This document shows, one piece after another, positions 34,945 to 43,370 of a DNA stretch of 64,000 bases (position 1 is the first letter of the stretch; every line of letters begins with the position of its first letter). The notes below the pieces were generated by a model. That model was given only the letters and a program-made list of their open reading frames with translations. It had not been told where the DNA came from and made no database searches. This stretch comes from Rhizobium terrae (GTDB lineage Bacteria > Pseudomonadota > Alphaproteobacteria > Rhizobiales > Rhizobiaceae), in NCBI RefSeq assembly GCF_003425685.1, contig NZ_QJKM01000008.1:62001-126000 (forward strand), written 5' to 3'. Both the position numbers and the translations under genes were made by a program.

Positions 34945-35002
34945 TTTGTACCGTTCCGCATTAAAATCTTGACGAAGAGGATTTTATGCGAGATGGTACA
35001 AA
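34945..35002. promoter_or_regulatory. large palindromic operator between TetR and GST genes
   Basis: TTTGTACC (34945-34952) and GGTACAAA (34995-35002) mirror each other, and inside them GCATTAAAATC (34958-34968) mirrors GATTTTATGC (34980-34989) with one extra T. All arms share the centre 34973.5. This nested dyad covers the divergent promoters and is the likely TetR-family operator. Confidence 0.65.
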
Positions 35003-35038
35003 TATTCAATCGCAAAGCCGCAAGGATGGAGAGGCAAT

Positions 35039-35713
35039 ATGAAACTTTACATGCACCCCGGCGCCTGTTCGCTTTCCCCGCACATCGTCTGCCGGGAACT
35101 GGGACTTGAAGTCGAAACCGTGCCGGTCGAGCGAGGCACCTACCGCCTGCCGGATGGCGGCGATTATCTCGGGATCAACGGAACTGGCTATGTGCCGGCC
35201 CTGATGCTTGACGACGGCGCGGTGCTGACCGAGGGGCCGGCGATCGTACAGTTTCTCGCCGCCAGCGTTGCGTCCGGCCGCAATCTGCTGCCAGCGGTAG
35301 GTAGTCTGGAACGCAGCCGGGTGCAATCCTGGCTGAATTTCATCACCTCGGAACTGCACAAGCCGATGGTCATGCTCTTCAACGCGGCCTATGCGCCGGC
35401 GCATGACCCCATTCGGGGCCTGGTGTCGAGACGTCTCGACTGGCTGAACGGACGGATCGGCGGACCTTATCTGGAGGGCGAGGGTTTTTCGGTGGCGGAT
35501 GCCTATCTCTTCGTCTGCCTCAACTGGTCGCCATGGATCGGCATCGACCTCAAGACCTGGCCGCGCCTGGAAGCCTTCTTTCGCGCCGCCGCCGGCCGGC
35601 CGGCGGTGCAGGCGGCCCTTCAGGCCGAAGGTCTGCATGCTTCCCCCGAAAACATTTTCTTTGCGCCGCGCGCCGGCGAAGATCACCGGGCGGCTGCAGG
35701 AGTGCGGCCATGA
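35039..35713 (+). CDS. glutathione S-transferase
   Basis: A 224-residue GST with the thioredoxin-like N-terminal domain (MKLYMHPGACSLSPHIVCRE) and the helical C-terminal domain (EGEGFSVADAYLFVCLNWSP). The PGACS motif with Cys/Ser at position ~10-11 is typical of the bacterial beta-class GSTs, which conjugate or reduce electrophiles with glutathione. The next gene overlaps it by 4 bases. Expression is probably derepressed through the divergent TetR regulator, suggesting detoxification of an unknown electrophile. Confidence 0.9.
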   Translation: MKLYMHPGACSLSPHIVCRELGLEVETVPVERGTYRLPDGGDYLGINGTGYVPALMLDDGAVLTEGPAIVQFLAASVASGRNLLPAVGSLERSRVQSWLNFITSELHKPMVMLFNAAYAPAHDPIRGLVSRRLDWLNGRIGGPYLEGEGFSVADAYLFVCLNWSPWIGIDLKTWPRLEAFFRAAAGRPAVQAALQAEGLHASPENIFFAPRAGEDHRAAAGVRP

Positions 35714-36075
35714 GCGGGCTTTCGGCAACTACGGAAGCGGTGCTCCACCGCTTCAACGATGTCTTCCTGAACCATGACCCATCGGCGCTCGCCGAACTCG
35801 TGGCGGAGGATTGCGTGATCGAAAATACCGTTCCCGCCCCGAACGGCGCCCGCCACGAGGGGCGCGACGCCTGTATCGCGCTCTGGACCGGTATCGCCAC
35901 GGCGGAAGGCACCCGGTTCGAGACGGAAAGCCTGACGGCGGAGGGGGAGGGCGGCATCATTCTCTGGCGTTTCTTCTGGGGCGCGGGAGAGGAGAATTCG
36001 GTCCGCGGCGTCAACCTGATGAAGGTCAAGGATGGCCGTATTGTCGAGGCGCTTGGTTACGTCAAAGGCAGTTGA
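35710..36075 (+). CDS. SnoaL-like / NTF2-fold protein
   Basis: A 121-residue protein starting MSGLSATTEAVLHRFNDVFL with the SnoaL/NTF2 pattern (LVAEDCVIENTVPAPNGARH; GRDACIALWTGI; GRIVEALGYVKG). Small proteins of this fold can be isomerases, hydratases or ligand binders. Its ATG overlaps the GST stop, so the two are co-translated. A frame opening at 35533 lies inside the GST gene and is not used. Confidence 0.82.
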   Translation: MSGLSATTEAVLHRFNDVFLNHDPSALAELVAEDCVIENTVPAPNGARHEGRDACIALWTGIATAEGTRFETESLTAEGEGGIILWRFFWGAGEENSVRGVNLMKVKDGRIVEALGYVKGS

Positions 36076-36131
36076 CGCGAAAAGAGGGCGGAAAACATAT
36101 ATTTCCCCTCACTCGTCTTGGCGGAGCATTT

Positions 36132-37124
36132 TCAGGGACTGCTATTCTCCACCAGATGTCGGCGGAGGAAGGCGACCACTTCGACATTGAGCTCTCTGTG
36201 GAATTCGGCACGGTCGAAGCCCGGCGCATCGACGCACGCGTCCGACGATGGTCGGATTTTCGGGCAAGGCGTCAGAAATGACAGATGAACTGCGTTGGAC
36301 ACGATTCGGAAGTCGGGTCTTTCCGGCAATAGGTGTGCAAGCGTTGCAACGTCTTCGGGAGATGCACCGCCACCACCTCCGAGCTCCGATCCCCAAAGTT
36401 GGAGCGGAATTTTGACGTCCTTCACGCTATCGAAGGTCTGAAAGACGATGCTCAGAGGGTCTGCCACCACCAAGGCCTTGATCCGAGGATCGTGGCTCCA
36501 TGACCGCGGCGGCAGTTTTGGCCGGGTAGCCTGAGCTTGATTGGCTGATGAGCAGTCCGTTGCTTTTGGATCTGCGCAACGCGGCGGCAGCTTACTGAAG
36601 TCGGGATTGGCGCCAGCGGCGACAAGCCCCGTATAGCCGCCCTGAGAGAACCCATAAAAGCCAACCCGCTGTGGATCGATCTTCGCGGCATCGGGAGAGG
36701 TGGTAATCATGAAGTCAATAGTTCGCTTGATATCGACCGGACGCTTGATCAGCACACCAAGGCCGTTTGCGCGGCTCATGTCGGCGTAATTCGCATTTGG
36801 ATGATTGATCGCAACGACGACAAAGCCCGCGTCGGCCAATGCTTCGGCGGTATCATGGTGGCCAAGATACCAACCACCATAGCCGTGCGAGATAATGACA
36901 AGCGGCAACTTCTCACCCGCAATCGGACAATTTGGCACTGCCGGTACGCTCAAGGCTCCGATCTTCATTTCCGAGGCTGCCGCCGTACAAGGCGACCACA
37001 TTGCGGCATCGATTGCCGGGTCGCTCTCGTCGGCAGGAATTTGGATGAATTTCAAGCCTGCGGCATGGGACGGTGGCGCGATAAGACTGAGAGCCGCAGC
37101 AAGCGCTAAAGCGAGACGAGTCAT
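36132..37124 (-). CDS. secreted alpha/beta hydrolase (dienelactone hydrolase/PAF-acetylhydrolase-like)
   Basis: A 330-residue hydrolase with signal peptide MTRLALALAAALSLIAPPSH (cleavage after HAA). The oxyanion-side segment PLVIISHGYGGWYLGHHDTA and nucleophile elbow GFYGFSQGGYTGL are clear; the catalytic His is probably in the C-terminal SNAVHLSFL. Four or more Cys residues suggest disulphides in the periplasm. The start has GGAG 8 bases upstream. Substrate unknown; it is a single gene convergent with SnoaL. Confidence 0.85.
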   Translation of the reverse strand: MTRLALALAAALSLIAPPSHAAGLKFIQIPADESDPAIDAAMWSPCTAAASEMKIGALSVPAVPNCPIAGEKLPLVIISHGYGGWYLGHHDTAEALADAGFVVVAINHPNANYADMSRANGLGVLIKRPVDIKRTIDFMITTSPDAAKIDPQRVGFYGFSQGGYTGLVAAGANPDFSKLPPRCADPKATDCSSANQAQATRPKLPPRSWSHDPRIKALVVADPLSIVFQTFDSVKDVKIPLQLWGSELGGGGGASPEDVATLAHLLPERPDFRIVSNAVHLSFLTPCPKIRPSSDACVDAPGFDRAEFHRELNVEVVAFLRRHLVENSSP

Positions 37125-37264
37125 TGAAATTACTCCATTTAAAGAGATGTGATTGCGGGTCTATCGAGTAGGAAACATTTGAAGGGAAGGCGAATGATCC
37201 ACGAGTTCAGCGTGGGCTGAACGCGAGGCATGAAAAATACCGCTGCTATCTTGCATAAACAGAT

Positions 37265-37283
37265 AGCTTGTTATATTCAAGCT
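37265..37283. promoter_or_regulatory. inverted repeat before padR, probable auto-operator
   Basis: AGCTTG (37265-37270) and CAAGCT (37278-37283) flank a 7-base A+T spacer, 18 bases before the padR ATG. PadR regulators commonly repress their own operon from such a dyad. Confidence 0.45.
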
Positions 37284-37300
37284 GTAAAGCCGAGGTTTTC

Positions 37301-37627
37301 ATGTCCGACTCGATTCAGGTTCAACTGCGAAAAGGCGCTCTCGATCTTTGCGTCCTGGCCGTGCTCTCGCGGGGCGAGAGCTATGGCTATGAGATCGCCA
37401 GCACGTTGGTCGCGGCGGTCGGTATGGGTGAAGGCACGATCTACCCGCTGATGCGCCGGATGCAGAATGACGGCCTGGTGGCCACCCGCATCATCGAGTC
37501 GAGCAGTGGGCCGCCGCGCAAATATTACCGCCTGACGCCGTTGGGCCAGGCGGTTTTCGAGGCTCATCGCCGCGACTGGCGCTCGTTTGCGGATGCCGTC
37601 GACAAACTTCTTGAGGATCTGCCATGA
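37301..37627 (+). CDS. PadR-family transcriptional regulator
   Basis: A 108-residue PadR-type winged-helix protein: LRKGALDLCVLAVLSRGESY and YEIASTLVAAVGMGEGTIYP followed by LMRRMQNDGLV, the wing GPPRKYYRLTPLGQ and a dimerisation helix. It is in the PadR-s2 short form. The ATG at 37301 (MSDSIQVQ) is the family start rather than 37268. First gene of a PadR-DUF1700-GIN operon, the usual arrangement for envelope-stress-responsive membrane modules. Confidence 0.9.
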   Translation: MSDSIQVQLRKGALDLCVLAVLSRGESYGYEIASTLVAAVGMGEGTIYPLMRRMQNDGLVATRIIESSSGPPRKYYRLTPLGQAVFEAHRRDWRSFADAVDKLLEDLP

Positions 37628-38196
37628 CCAGGGACGCCTTCTTACGTGCGCTGAGATCGGGACTTGCTGGCCTGCCGTCTCAAGATGTCGAGGACATCGT
37701 TGCTGACTATGCTGCTCATTTTGCCGAGTCGAAAACGTCCGGCCGTAGCGAAGAAGAGGTCGCCGCCGCATTGGGCGACCCGGCCAGAATTGCCAGGGAA
37801 CTGCGGGCCGAGGCGGGTCTGCGCCGCTTCGAAGACCATTGGAGCCTTTCGAATCTTGTGGCAGCCACGACGGCTCTCGCCGGCCTTGCGATTGTCGACA
37901 TCCTCTTCTTGCTGCCGTTGCTGATCCTTACGATTTTTGTGGCATTCGGCGTTGCGATCGCGCTGGTAGCGATCGGCGCCGTCGGCGTGAAGATCATCTT
38001 CACCACGTTGCTGCTCGACCTTGGTGAACCGGCGATTGGAGCAGCAGCGCGCTTGTTCATTGGCGCTGGCCTCGTGAGTGGCCTGCTGGGTGGCGGCGCC
38101 TTGCTGCTCATTGGACTGGGCGCGGGCGTACGCTTTCTAGGTCATTATGCCAGGCTGCATTTCCGTTTGGCCAAGCTGGACCGCGACCGCGTCTGA
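37624..38196 (+). CDS. DUF1700 (HAAS-type) membrane protein
   Basis: A 190-residue protein with an N-terminal HAAS domain (MTRDAFLRALRSGLAGLPSQ; VEDIVADYAAHFAESKTSGR; EEVAAALGDPARIARELRAE) followed by three or four membrane helices. The family nearly always follows a PadR regulator, as here, with a 4-base overlap. HAAS domains are thought to be helical sensors or adaptors at the membrane; the signal is unknown. Confidence 0.88.
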   Translation: MTRDAFLRALRSGLAGLPSQDVEDIVADYAAHFAESKTSGRSEEEVAAALGDPARIARELRAEAGLRRFEDHWSLSNLVAATTALAGLAIVDILFLLPLLILTIFVAFGVAIALVAIGAVGVKIIFTTLLLDLGEPAIGAAARLFIGAGLVSGLLGGGALLLIGLGAGVRFLGHYARLHFRLAKLDRDRV

Positions 38197-38227
38197 TTTT
38201 GAACGACACGACGGAAGGAACCGAACA

Positions 38228-38935
38228 ATGGCGGGAAAATTGGCATTCGTTGCAACGACGGGATTGATCGGCGCGGTGGCCTTTCTAACCCTGGGCATCG
38301 GACTTTCGGGGCGGGATTGGACCGACGCGAGGCACCTGTGGGGTGCAATGCCGTCCGCATGCGGATCCGCCGCCTCTACCAAACAGCAGATTACCCTTCC
38401 TTTCGCGGCGAGCGACAGCCTGACAATCGATCTGCCGGCTTCGGTCCGCTATAGGCCGGGTGACAAGGCGGAGGCTGTTGTCAGCGGAGATCCCGCTCTT
38501 CTCGATCATGTGCGAATGGAAGGTCACAGGTTGAGTCTGGATTGTGATCCAGGCTGGTTTGCATCCAAACTCGCCGTCAGCGTGTCGGGACCCGCGATAA
38601 CTGATTGGACACTGCTCGGCAGCGGCGACCTGACCTTGTCGCAGATCGATCAGCCTCGGTTGCGCCTGAGCATACGCGGAAGCGGCAGCGTCGCCGCCAG
38701 CGGAGCCTCTGATACGGTCGACGTGGAGATCTCGGGTTCGGGCGCGGCACGGCTCAAGGAACTGACTGCCAAGTCCGCGCAGATCAAGATCCGCGGCAGT
38801 GGCGACGCGCAAATGACGGCGCTGACAGATGCGGACGTCTCCATTTTCGGGAGCGGCAATGTTGACCTATCCGGCCACCCGATCCTGCGGCGCTCGGAGA
38901 TCAGAGGCAGTGGCCGCATCATGCAAGCGCCCTAG
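38228..38935 (+). CDS. GIN-domain (DUF2807-like) envelope protein
   Basis: A 235-residue protein with one N-terminal membrane helix (LAFVATTGLIGAVAFLTLGI) and a beta-solenoid built of repeated GSG turns (LLGSGDLTL, IRGSGSVAA, ISGSGAARL, IRGSGDAQM, IFGSGNVDL, IRGSGRI), the hallmark of the GIN/DUF2807 fold. It is exported or anchored facing the periplasm. It ends the PadR operon, 31 bases after DUF1700. The 27-residue extension opening at 38147 lies in DUF1700 and is not used. Confidence 0.85.
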   Translation: MAGKLAFVATTGLIGAVAFLTLGIGLSGRDWTDARHLWGAMPSACGSAASTKQQITLPFAASDSLTIDLPASVRYRPGDKAEAVVSGDPALLDHVRMEGHRLSLDCDPGWFASKLAVSVSGPAITDWTLLGSGDLTLSQIDQPRLRLSIRGSGSVAASGASDTVDVEISGSGAARLKELTAKSAQIKIRGSGDAQMTALTDADVSIFGSGNVDLSGHPILRRSEIRGSGRIMQAP

Positions 38936-39094
38936 CCTCACCAATGTGCACTCGTGAAAACGGCTCTCTGCCGGGTTCGAAGAGGAGCTTCCGCCGGTCA
39001 AAAGGGGGTGAGGCCATCGGCGGCGATTGCGCTCCACCGCCGCCCGTGAGACAAGACGATCCGGCCGGGATTTCGACCCGGAACGGGGGAGACA

Positions 39095-39715
39095 GTGCGC
39101 TTATTTTCCAGATTTCCGGTGCTCTGCGCCGCTATTTTATTCAATGCCCTGCAGGCCTTCCCGGCGGCGGCCGATCCGCTCGTCTTCTCCTATCACGGGT
39201 GGCGGGTGGACCTGACGGGCGCCCGCGGCGCCGAGTCGGACCAGAAGATGGTCGCGACCGTCAAACGCCAGCTCGATATCGTCGAGCAGGTCGGCCTGAA
39301 GCCGGACGTGGTTCAGTTCATGCGCTCCATCCCGGTCTGGGCGGACCCTTCGAAAGCAAGCTCCGGCCCCGGCCATTACGGCAGCGGGGCCGGCGTCGAC
39401 GTGCGCGTCAGGCAGCTCGATCCGGACAAGCCGATCATCCTGCACGAGTTCCTGCATGCCTATCACGACAAGATAGTGCCACAAGGCTTCAACAACCCCG
39501 ACATCAAGGAATTCCATGACCGCGGCCGCCAGTTCTGGCCCGGCGATTCCTACATGATGAGCAATGCCCGGGAGTTCTTCGCAGTGACGGCGAGCGTCTA
39601 TCTCTTCGGCAATATCGACCGGCCGCCCTATTCCCGCGCCGAGCTGCGCAACAAGCAGCCGCGCTATTATCAGTGGCTGGCGCAGCTCTTCGACGACGGC
39701 CGGCCGAGATCCTGA
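39095..39715 (+). CDS. secreted HExxH zinc metallopeptidase (lethal-factor-like fold)
   Basis: A 206-residue exported protein starting with GTG (39095) behind GGGGGAG. The signal peptide ends near PAAADP. Zinc motif H117-E-F-L-H121 lies in DKPIILHEFLHAYHDKIVPQ, with a likely third ligand in NAREFFAVTASVYLFG (Glu ~159). Spacing and the FFAVTASVYLFG segment resemble small secreted peptidases related to the anthrax lethal factor catalytic core. Target unknown. The 159 bases before it contain no second gene. Confidence 0.78.
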   Translation: MRLFSRFPVLCAAILFNALQAFPAAADPLVFSYHGWRVDLTGARGAESDQKMVATVKRQLDIVEQVGLKPDVVQFMRSIPVWADPSKASSGPGHYGSGAGVDVRVRQLDPDKPIILHEFLHAYHDKIVPQGFNNPDIKEFHDRGRQFWPGDSYMMSNAREFFAVTASVYLFGNIDRPPYSRAELRNKQPRYYQWLAQLFDDGRPRS

Positions 39716-39727
39716 CCTGTCTTCCGC

Positions 39728-40498
39728 CTATCTTCGGGTCCTGTAGGTCCTGACCGCTTCGCCGAAGGCTTCGAACAGCGCCCGGTTGATCGGATTGGCC
39801 TGCGGATCGTATTCCGCATGCCATTGCACGCCGAGCGCAAAACCTTTCGCATCCCTGAACCGGATCGCTTCGATGGTTCCGTCGTCGGCGGTGCCTTCGG
39901 CGATAATCCTTTCGCCGAGATCGAGAACGCCCTGTCCGTGCAGCGAATTGACCCGGATCGTCTCGCGGCCGAGCAGTCTTGCAAACACGCCGTCGGGGAT
40001 CAGCCGCACCTCGTGGCGGTCGGCGAAGACGACCGACATATCCGGATGGATCTCGCCGTTTTCGAGCCTCGGCATGCGGTGGTTGATGCGGCCGGGCAGT
40101 TCGCGGATCTCCGGATGCAGCGAACCGCCGGCCGCGACGTTCATTTCCTGGAAGCCGCGACAGATGCCGAAAACCGGGACGCCCTTTTCGACGCAGGCCT
40201 TGATCAACGGCAGCGCCACCGCGTCGCGGTTCTGGTCGTAGGGCTCGTGCCGCGCGTGCGGCTCCGTATTGAAATGGCTCGGATGGACATTGGCCCTCGC
40301 CCCCGTCAGCAGGATGCCGTCGACGATATCGAGAAGCGTGCCGATATCGGTGATACCAGGATTGCCGGCGAACATCAGCGGCAGGGCATCGGTGACATCG
40401 GCGATCGCCTTCAGATTTCCCTCGCCGACAAGCTGGGCCGTGAAGCGGTTTTCGACGACGAAGGAATTCCCGATCACGCCGATCACAGGTCTGGTCAT
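39728..40498 (-). CDS. puuD: gamma-glutamyl-GABA hydrolase-type class I glutamine amidotransferase
   Basis: A 256-residue peptidase C26 enzyme. The triad is visible: nucleophile Cys in GICRGFQEMNVAAGGSLH, and His/Glu in GVQWHAEYDPQANP. PuuD-type enzymes release GABA from gamma-glutamyl-GABA in putrescine catabolism; paralogues act on other gamma-glutamyl amides. No puuABC genes are adjacent, so the substrate is uncertain. Tail-to-tail with the metallopeptidase gene, 12 bases apart. Confidence 0.85.
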   Translation of the reverse strand: MTRPVIGVIGNSFVVENRFTAQLVGEGNLKAIADVTDALPLMFAGNPGITDIGTLLDIVDGILLTGARANVHPSHFNTEPHARHEPYDQNRDAVALPLIKACVEKGVPVFGICRGFQEMNVAAGGSLHPEIRELPGRINHRMPRLENGEIHPDMSVVFADRHEVRLIPDGVFARLLGRETIRVNSLHGQGVLDLGERIIAEGTADDGTIEAIRFRDAKGFALGVQWHAEYDPQANPINRALFEAFGEAVRTYRTRR

Positions 40499-40574
40499 TT
40501 TAGGTCCTGTCTTCCGGACCGCGCAGCCTTTGGGAAAGGCCGGACGGACATTTCTTGAATATCTCTGCTTGCCG

Positions 40575-40904
40575 TCATTTGCGCACCGTGCCGACCCTGG
40601 CTAACACCTCTTTCGGAATGCCGTAGCGCTTGATGATGTCGCGATTGTTCCGCATGCCGCATATTTCGCGCTGGATGAACAAGGCCCAGACGGCATCCGC
40701 CGCCTCGTAAAGCAGCGTGTCGTGCCGCCCGGCCCCGTCACGCGTCTCGTCCCACGCATCGAGCGCCGCAAGGGCGGCCTCCACCTTAACCCCCTGCCGG
40801 GTCAGTGCGGCCGCCCTCTCGGACTGCAGTTCGTATTCGAGCACGTTGAAGCCGGTATTGATGAAACCGGGCTGCGAGAGGGATTGGGGCGGGCGGAAGC
40901 TCAT
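40575..40904 (-). CDS. DUF6665-like conserved protein
   Basis: A 109-residue cytoplasmic protein starting MSFRPPQSLSQPGFINTGFN. Helical, with LDAWDETRDGAGRHDTLLYE and EAADAVWALFIQREICGMRN followed by a C-terminal KRYGIPKEVLARVG. I assign it to a small rhizobial family of unknown function. The frame is open to 40955 but the start at 40904 fits better. It lies 76 bases before puuD and might be co-transcribed with it. Confidence 0.7.
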   Translation of the reverse strand: MSFRPPQSLSQPGFINTGFNVLEYELQSERAAALTRQGVKVEAALAALDAWDETRDGAGRHDTLLYEAADAVWALFIQREICGMRNNRDIIKRYGIPKEVLARVGTVRK

Positions 40905-41026
40905 GAAACGGACCTGGGTTTGTCGCGATGTTATTCGATTGCTGCAACGCGTCAAAGGGAGAATGAGACCTCCATGTAGGAGGTGCGACCGCCGTCATCC
41001 ACCCGATAATTGCCTGGGCAGCCGCG

Positions 41027-41482
41027 TCACGCGAGGATATCGATATCCTCCAGTTCCCCGGTATTGGCCGAGATGTGCCCGAAGAGCGCGAGGGCGGCAT
41101 GCAGTTGATCCGGGTCGATATCGCGAAAGATCTGCCCGCGCATCCGTTCGGCGATCGCGCGAACCATCGCCGCCTGTTCCTCGCCATACGGCGTGAGAAA
41201 GAGCAGCTTGACGCGCCGGTCGTTCGGGTCCGGGCGGCGCTCGATGAGGCCGTTTTCCTCCATGCGGTCGAGAAGGCGCACCATGGTCGCCTGTTCGAGT
41301 TCCAGCTCGCAGGCAAGTTCGCTCTGTGTCATGTTCTGTTTCTTGGCGAGGCGGAAAAGGGCGCGGGCCCGCGGATAGGTCAGCCCGTGCGCGGTGACCT
41401 GCTGGTTGAAGGCCGTGCGGATCTTGCGGCTCACCTTGGTGAGGGCTTCCAGGAATTCGGATGCGATCGGATCAGGTTTCAT
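41027..41482 (-). CDS. MarR-family transcriptional regulator
   Basis: A 151-residue MarR-type regulator: YPRARALFRLAKKQNMTQSE, LACELELEQATMVRLLDRME and ENGLIERRPDPNDRRVKLLF are the winged-helix core. Downstream of an MFS efflux gene on the same strand, with a strong dyad immediately before its own start. It is probably an autorepressor that also controls the efflux pump in response to a phenolic or drug ligand. Confidence 0.9.
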   Translation of the reverse strand: MKPDPIASEFLEALTKVSRKIRTAFNQQVTAHGLTYPRARALFRLAKKQNMTQSELACELELEQATMVRLLDRMEENGLIERRPDPNDRRVKLLFLTPYGEEQAAMVRAIAERMRGQIFRDIDPDQLHAALALFGHISANTGELEDIDILA

Positions 41483-41494
41483 CTAGGCCAGAAG

Positions 41495-41525
41495 TTAGCG
41501 TGCTAAGTTGTTCAAACTTAGCACG
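41495..41525. promoter_or_regulatory. MarR operator, two overlapping palindromes
   Basis: CGTGCTAAGTT (41499-41509) and AACTTAGCACG (41515-41525) are perfect 11-bp arms around 5 bases. TTAGC-GT-GCTAA (41495-41506) is a second dyad sharing one arm. They lie 13-43 bases before the MarR start, in the 165-base gap after the MFS gene. Confidence 0.75.
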
Positions 41526-41647
41526 TGTACCATTTCGCTTCAAGGAAACCGAGGGCTGGCCCGGGAGGTCGAGCCGATATGCGGCGGGCCATGGCCTAAT
41601 TGGTGCTGTCACGCACAACCGTACGTTCTGAAACCCCGCCTCATGCC

Positions 41648-43117
41648 TCACTCCGCCGCTTCCCGTTCCCGGCTCGGCTCCTCGGCGGCGTGCCTTCTGC
41701 GTCCGGCCAGCACGTCTCCGGCGGTTTCCGGCAGGCGGAGGAAGGTGAAGCAGGAACTGGCCGAGACCGCGGCGATGATCGCGAAGGACATGGTGAAGGC
41801 GTGGTTGGTCAGTGTCTGCGAACCGCCGGAGAAATATTGCAGCAGCAGCGCGGCGAATGCGACTCCAATGCTCTGGGCGATCCGCTGGCCCATCTGCGAC
41901 AGCGAGGTCGCGTGGCTCATTTCCGCATCGCTTACCTCGGCGAAGCCGAGCGTGTTGAGCGAGGTGAACTGCAGCGCGCGGAAGAAGCCGCCGAGCAGGA
42001 TGATGCCGATCATCACGGCCATTGCCGTCTGTGGTGTGAAAATCCCGCAGAGTCCCATCGAAAAGCTGGCGACGAGCGCATTCCAGAAGAGAATGCGGCG
42101 GAACCCGAAGCGATGGAGTATCCGCTTGGTGATGGTTCGCATGCCGAAGGCGCCGATCGCCGAAACGAAGGTGATGGCGCCGGATTGCAGCGGCGTATAG
42201 CGGAACACTTCCTGCATCAGCAGCGGCAGCATGAAGGGCAGCGCCCCAATGCTGATCCTGAACAGCGTGCCGCCTGAAAGACTGGCGCGGAAGGTCGGGT
42301 GGCGAAAAAGCCGCAGGTCGAGGATCGGGTCCGTCTTGCGCCGCGCGTGCAGCACATAGAGGCCGAGGATGGCAAGCCCGGCGCAGGCGAGCGCGATCGA
42401 TCCGCCATTCATATCGCGGGCAAAGGCATCGAGGCCGAAGATCGTCGCGCCGATGCCGATGCCGGTGAGGATGAAACCGAGGACATCGAAGGATTTGCGT
42501 TCGGCGACCGGCACCTTGTCGATCAGCGCCAGCGTCAGGATGATCGCGATGATGCCGACCGGCAGGTTGATCCAGAAGATCCAGCGCCAGGAACTGATGC
42601 CGGTGATGAAGCCGCCGAACAGCGGACCGATCGCGGGACCCACCACCGCCGGCATGCTCGTCAGCACCATGGCGGAGATCAGGTCCTCGCGCGGTACGGA
42701 GCGCACCAGGATAAGGCGCGCCGTCGGCAGCATCAGCGCGCCGCCGAAGCCCTGCAGCGCACGGGCGGCGATCAGCATGGGAAGGGTGGTGGATGCGGCG
42801 CAAAGAAGCGAGGCGAAGGTGAAGATGCCGATCGCCGAGCAGAAGAGGAGGCGTGCCCCGAACCGGTCGGCCAGCCAGCCACTGATCGGCAGGAAGACGC
42901 CGGCGGCCAGCAGATAGATGGTTATTGCCGAGTGCAGGACGACCGGCGGTTCGCCGAGCGCATCGGCGATGGAGGGCAGCGCGGTGGCGATCGCCGTCGA
43001 GTCGATCTGCTGCATGATAAGCGCCGAGGCGACGATCAGCGGCACGGTCTTGCGCGTTTCCAATGCGGTTTCTCTTTGTTTCCGGCCGTCGCGGCGGAAC
43101 GGCAGGTTCACAGCCAC
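41648..43117 (-). CDS. MFS multidrug transporter, DHA2 (EmrB/QacA) type
   Basis: A 489-residue transporter with about 14 hydrophobic segments. DHA2 motifs are seen: MQQIDSTAIATALPSIADAL in helix 1, GWLADRFGARLLF in the 2-3 loop and ALQGFGGALMLPTARLILVR with VGPAIGPLFGG (motif C) in helix 5. Such proton antiporters export drugs or phenolics. Neither an EmrA adaptor nor an outer-membrane channel is adjacent. The MarR gene follows on the same strand. Confidence 0.92.
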   Translation of the reverse strand: MAVNLPFRRDGRKQRETALETRKTVPLIVASALIMQQIDSTAIATALPSIADALGEPPVVLHSAITIYLLAAGVFLPISGWLADRFGARLLFCSAIGIFTFASLLCAASTTLPMLIAARALQGFGGALMLPTARLILVRSVPREDLISAMVLTSMPAVVGPAIGPLFGGFITGISSWRWIFWINLPVGIIAIILTLALIDKVPVAERKSFDVLGFILTGIGIGATIFGLDAFARDMNGGSIALACAGLAILGLYVLHARRKTDPILDLRLFRHPTFRASLSGGTLFRISIGALPFMLPLLMQEVFRYTPLQSGAITFVSAIGAFGMRTITKRILHRFGFRRILFWNALVASFSMGLCGIFTPQTAMAVMIGIILLGGFFRALQFTSLNTLGFAEVSDAEMSHATSLSQMGQRIAQSIGVAFAALLLQYFSGGSQTLTNHAFTMSFAIIAAVSASSCFTFLRLPETAGDVLAGRRRHAAEEPSREREAAE

Positions 43118-43370
43118 GTCGCAGCGTATTTCAAGCGGCCAATGTTCTTCTATGTGGAACGACGGTCCATCATATGTAGTACCTGTGGTGCCGGACTGTC
43201 AACGGCGGGCAGGCCTGACGACCATCGTTTGCACCGACTTTATGGTCTTCCCGGAGCGGAATCTGGGATCAGGGAGAAAGATGCCGGCCTTGGCATCATT
43301 TGCCGCTTCACGCGACCGGTCTGCCTCGCTACAAATCCATCATTCCGTTCGAAAAATTGGATTTCCCGCC

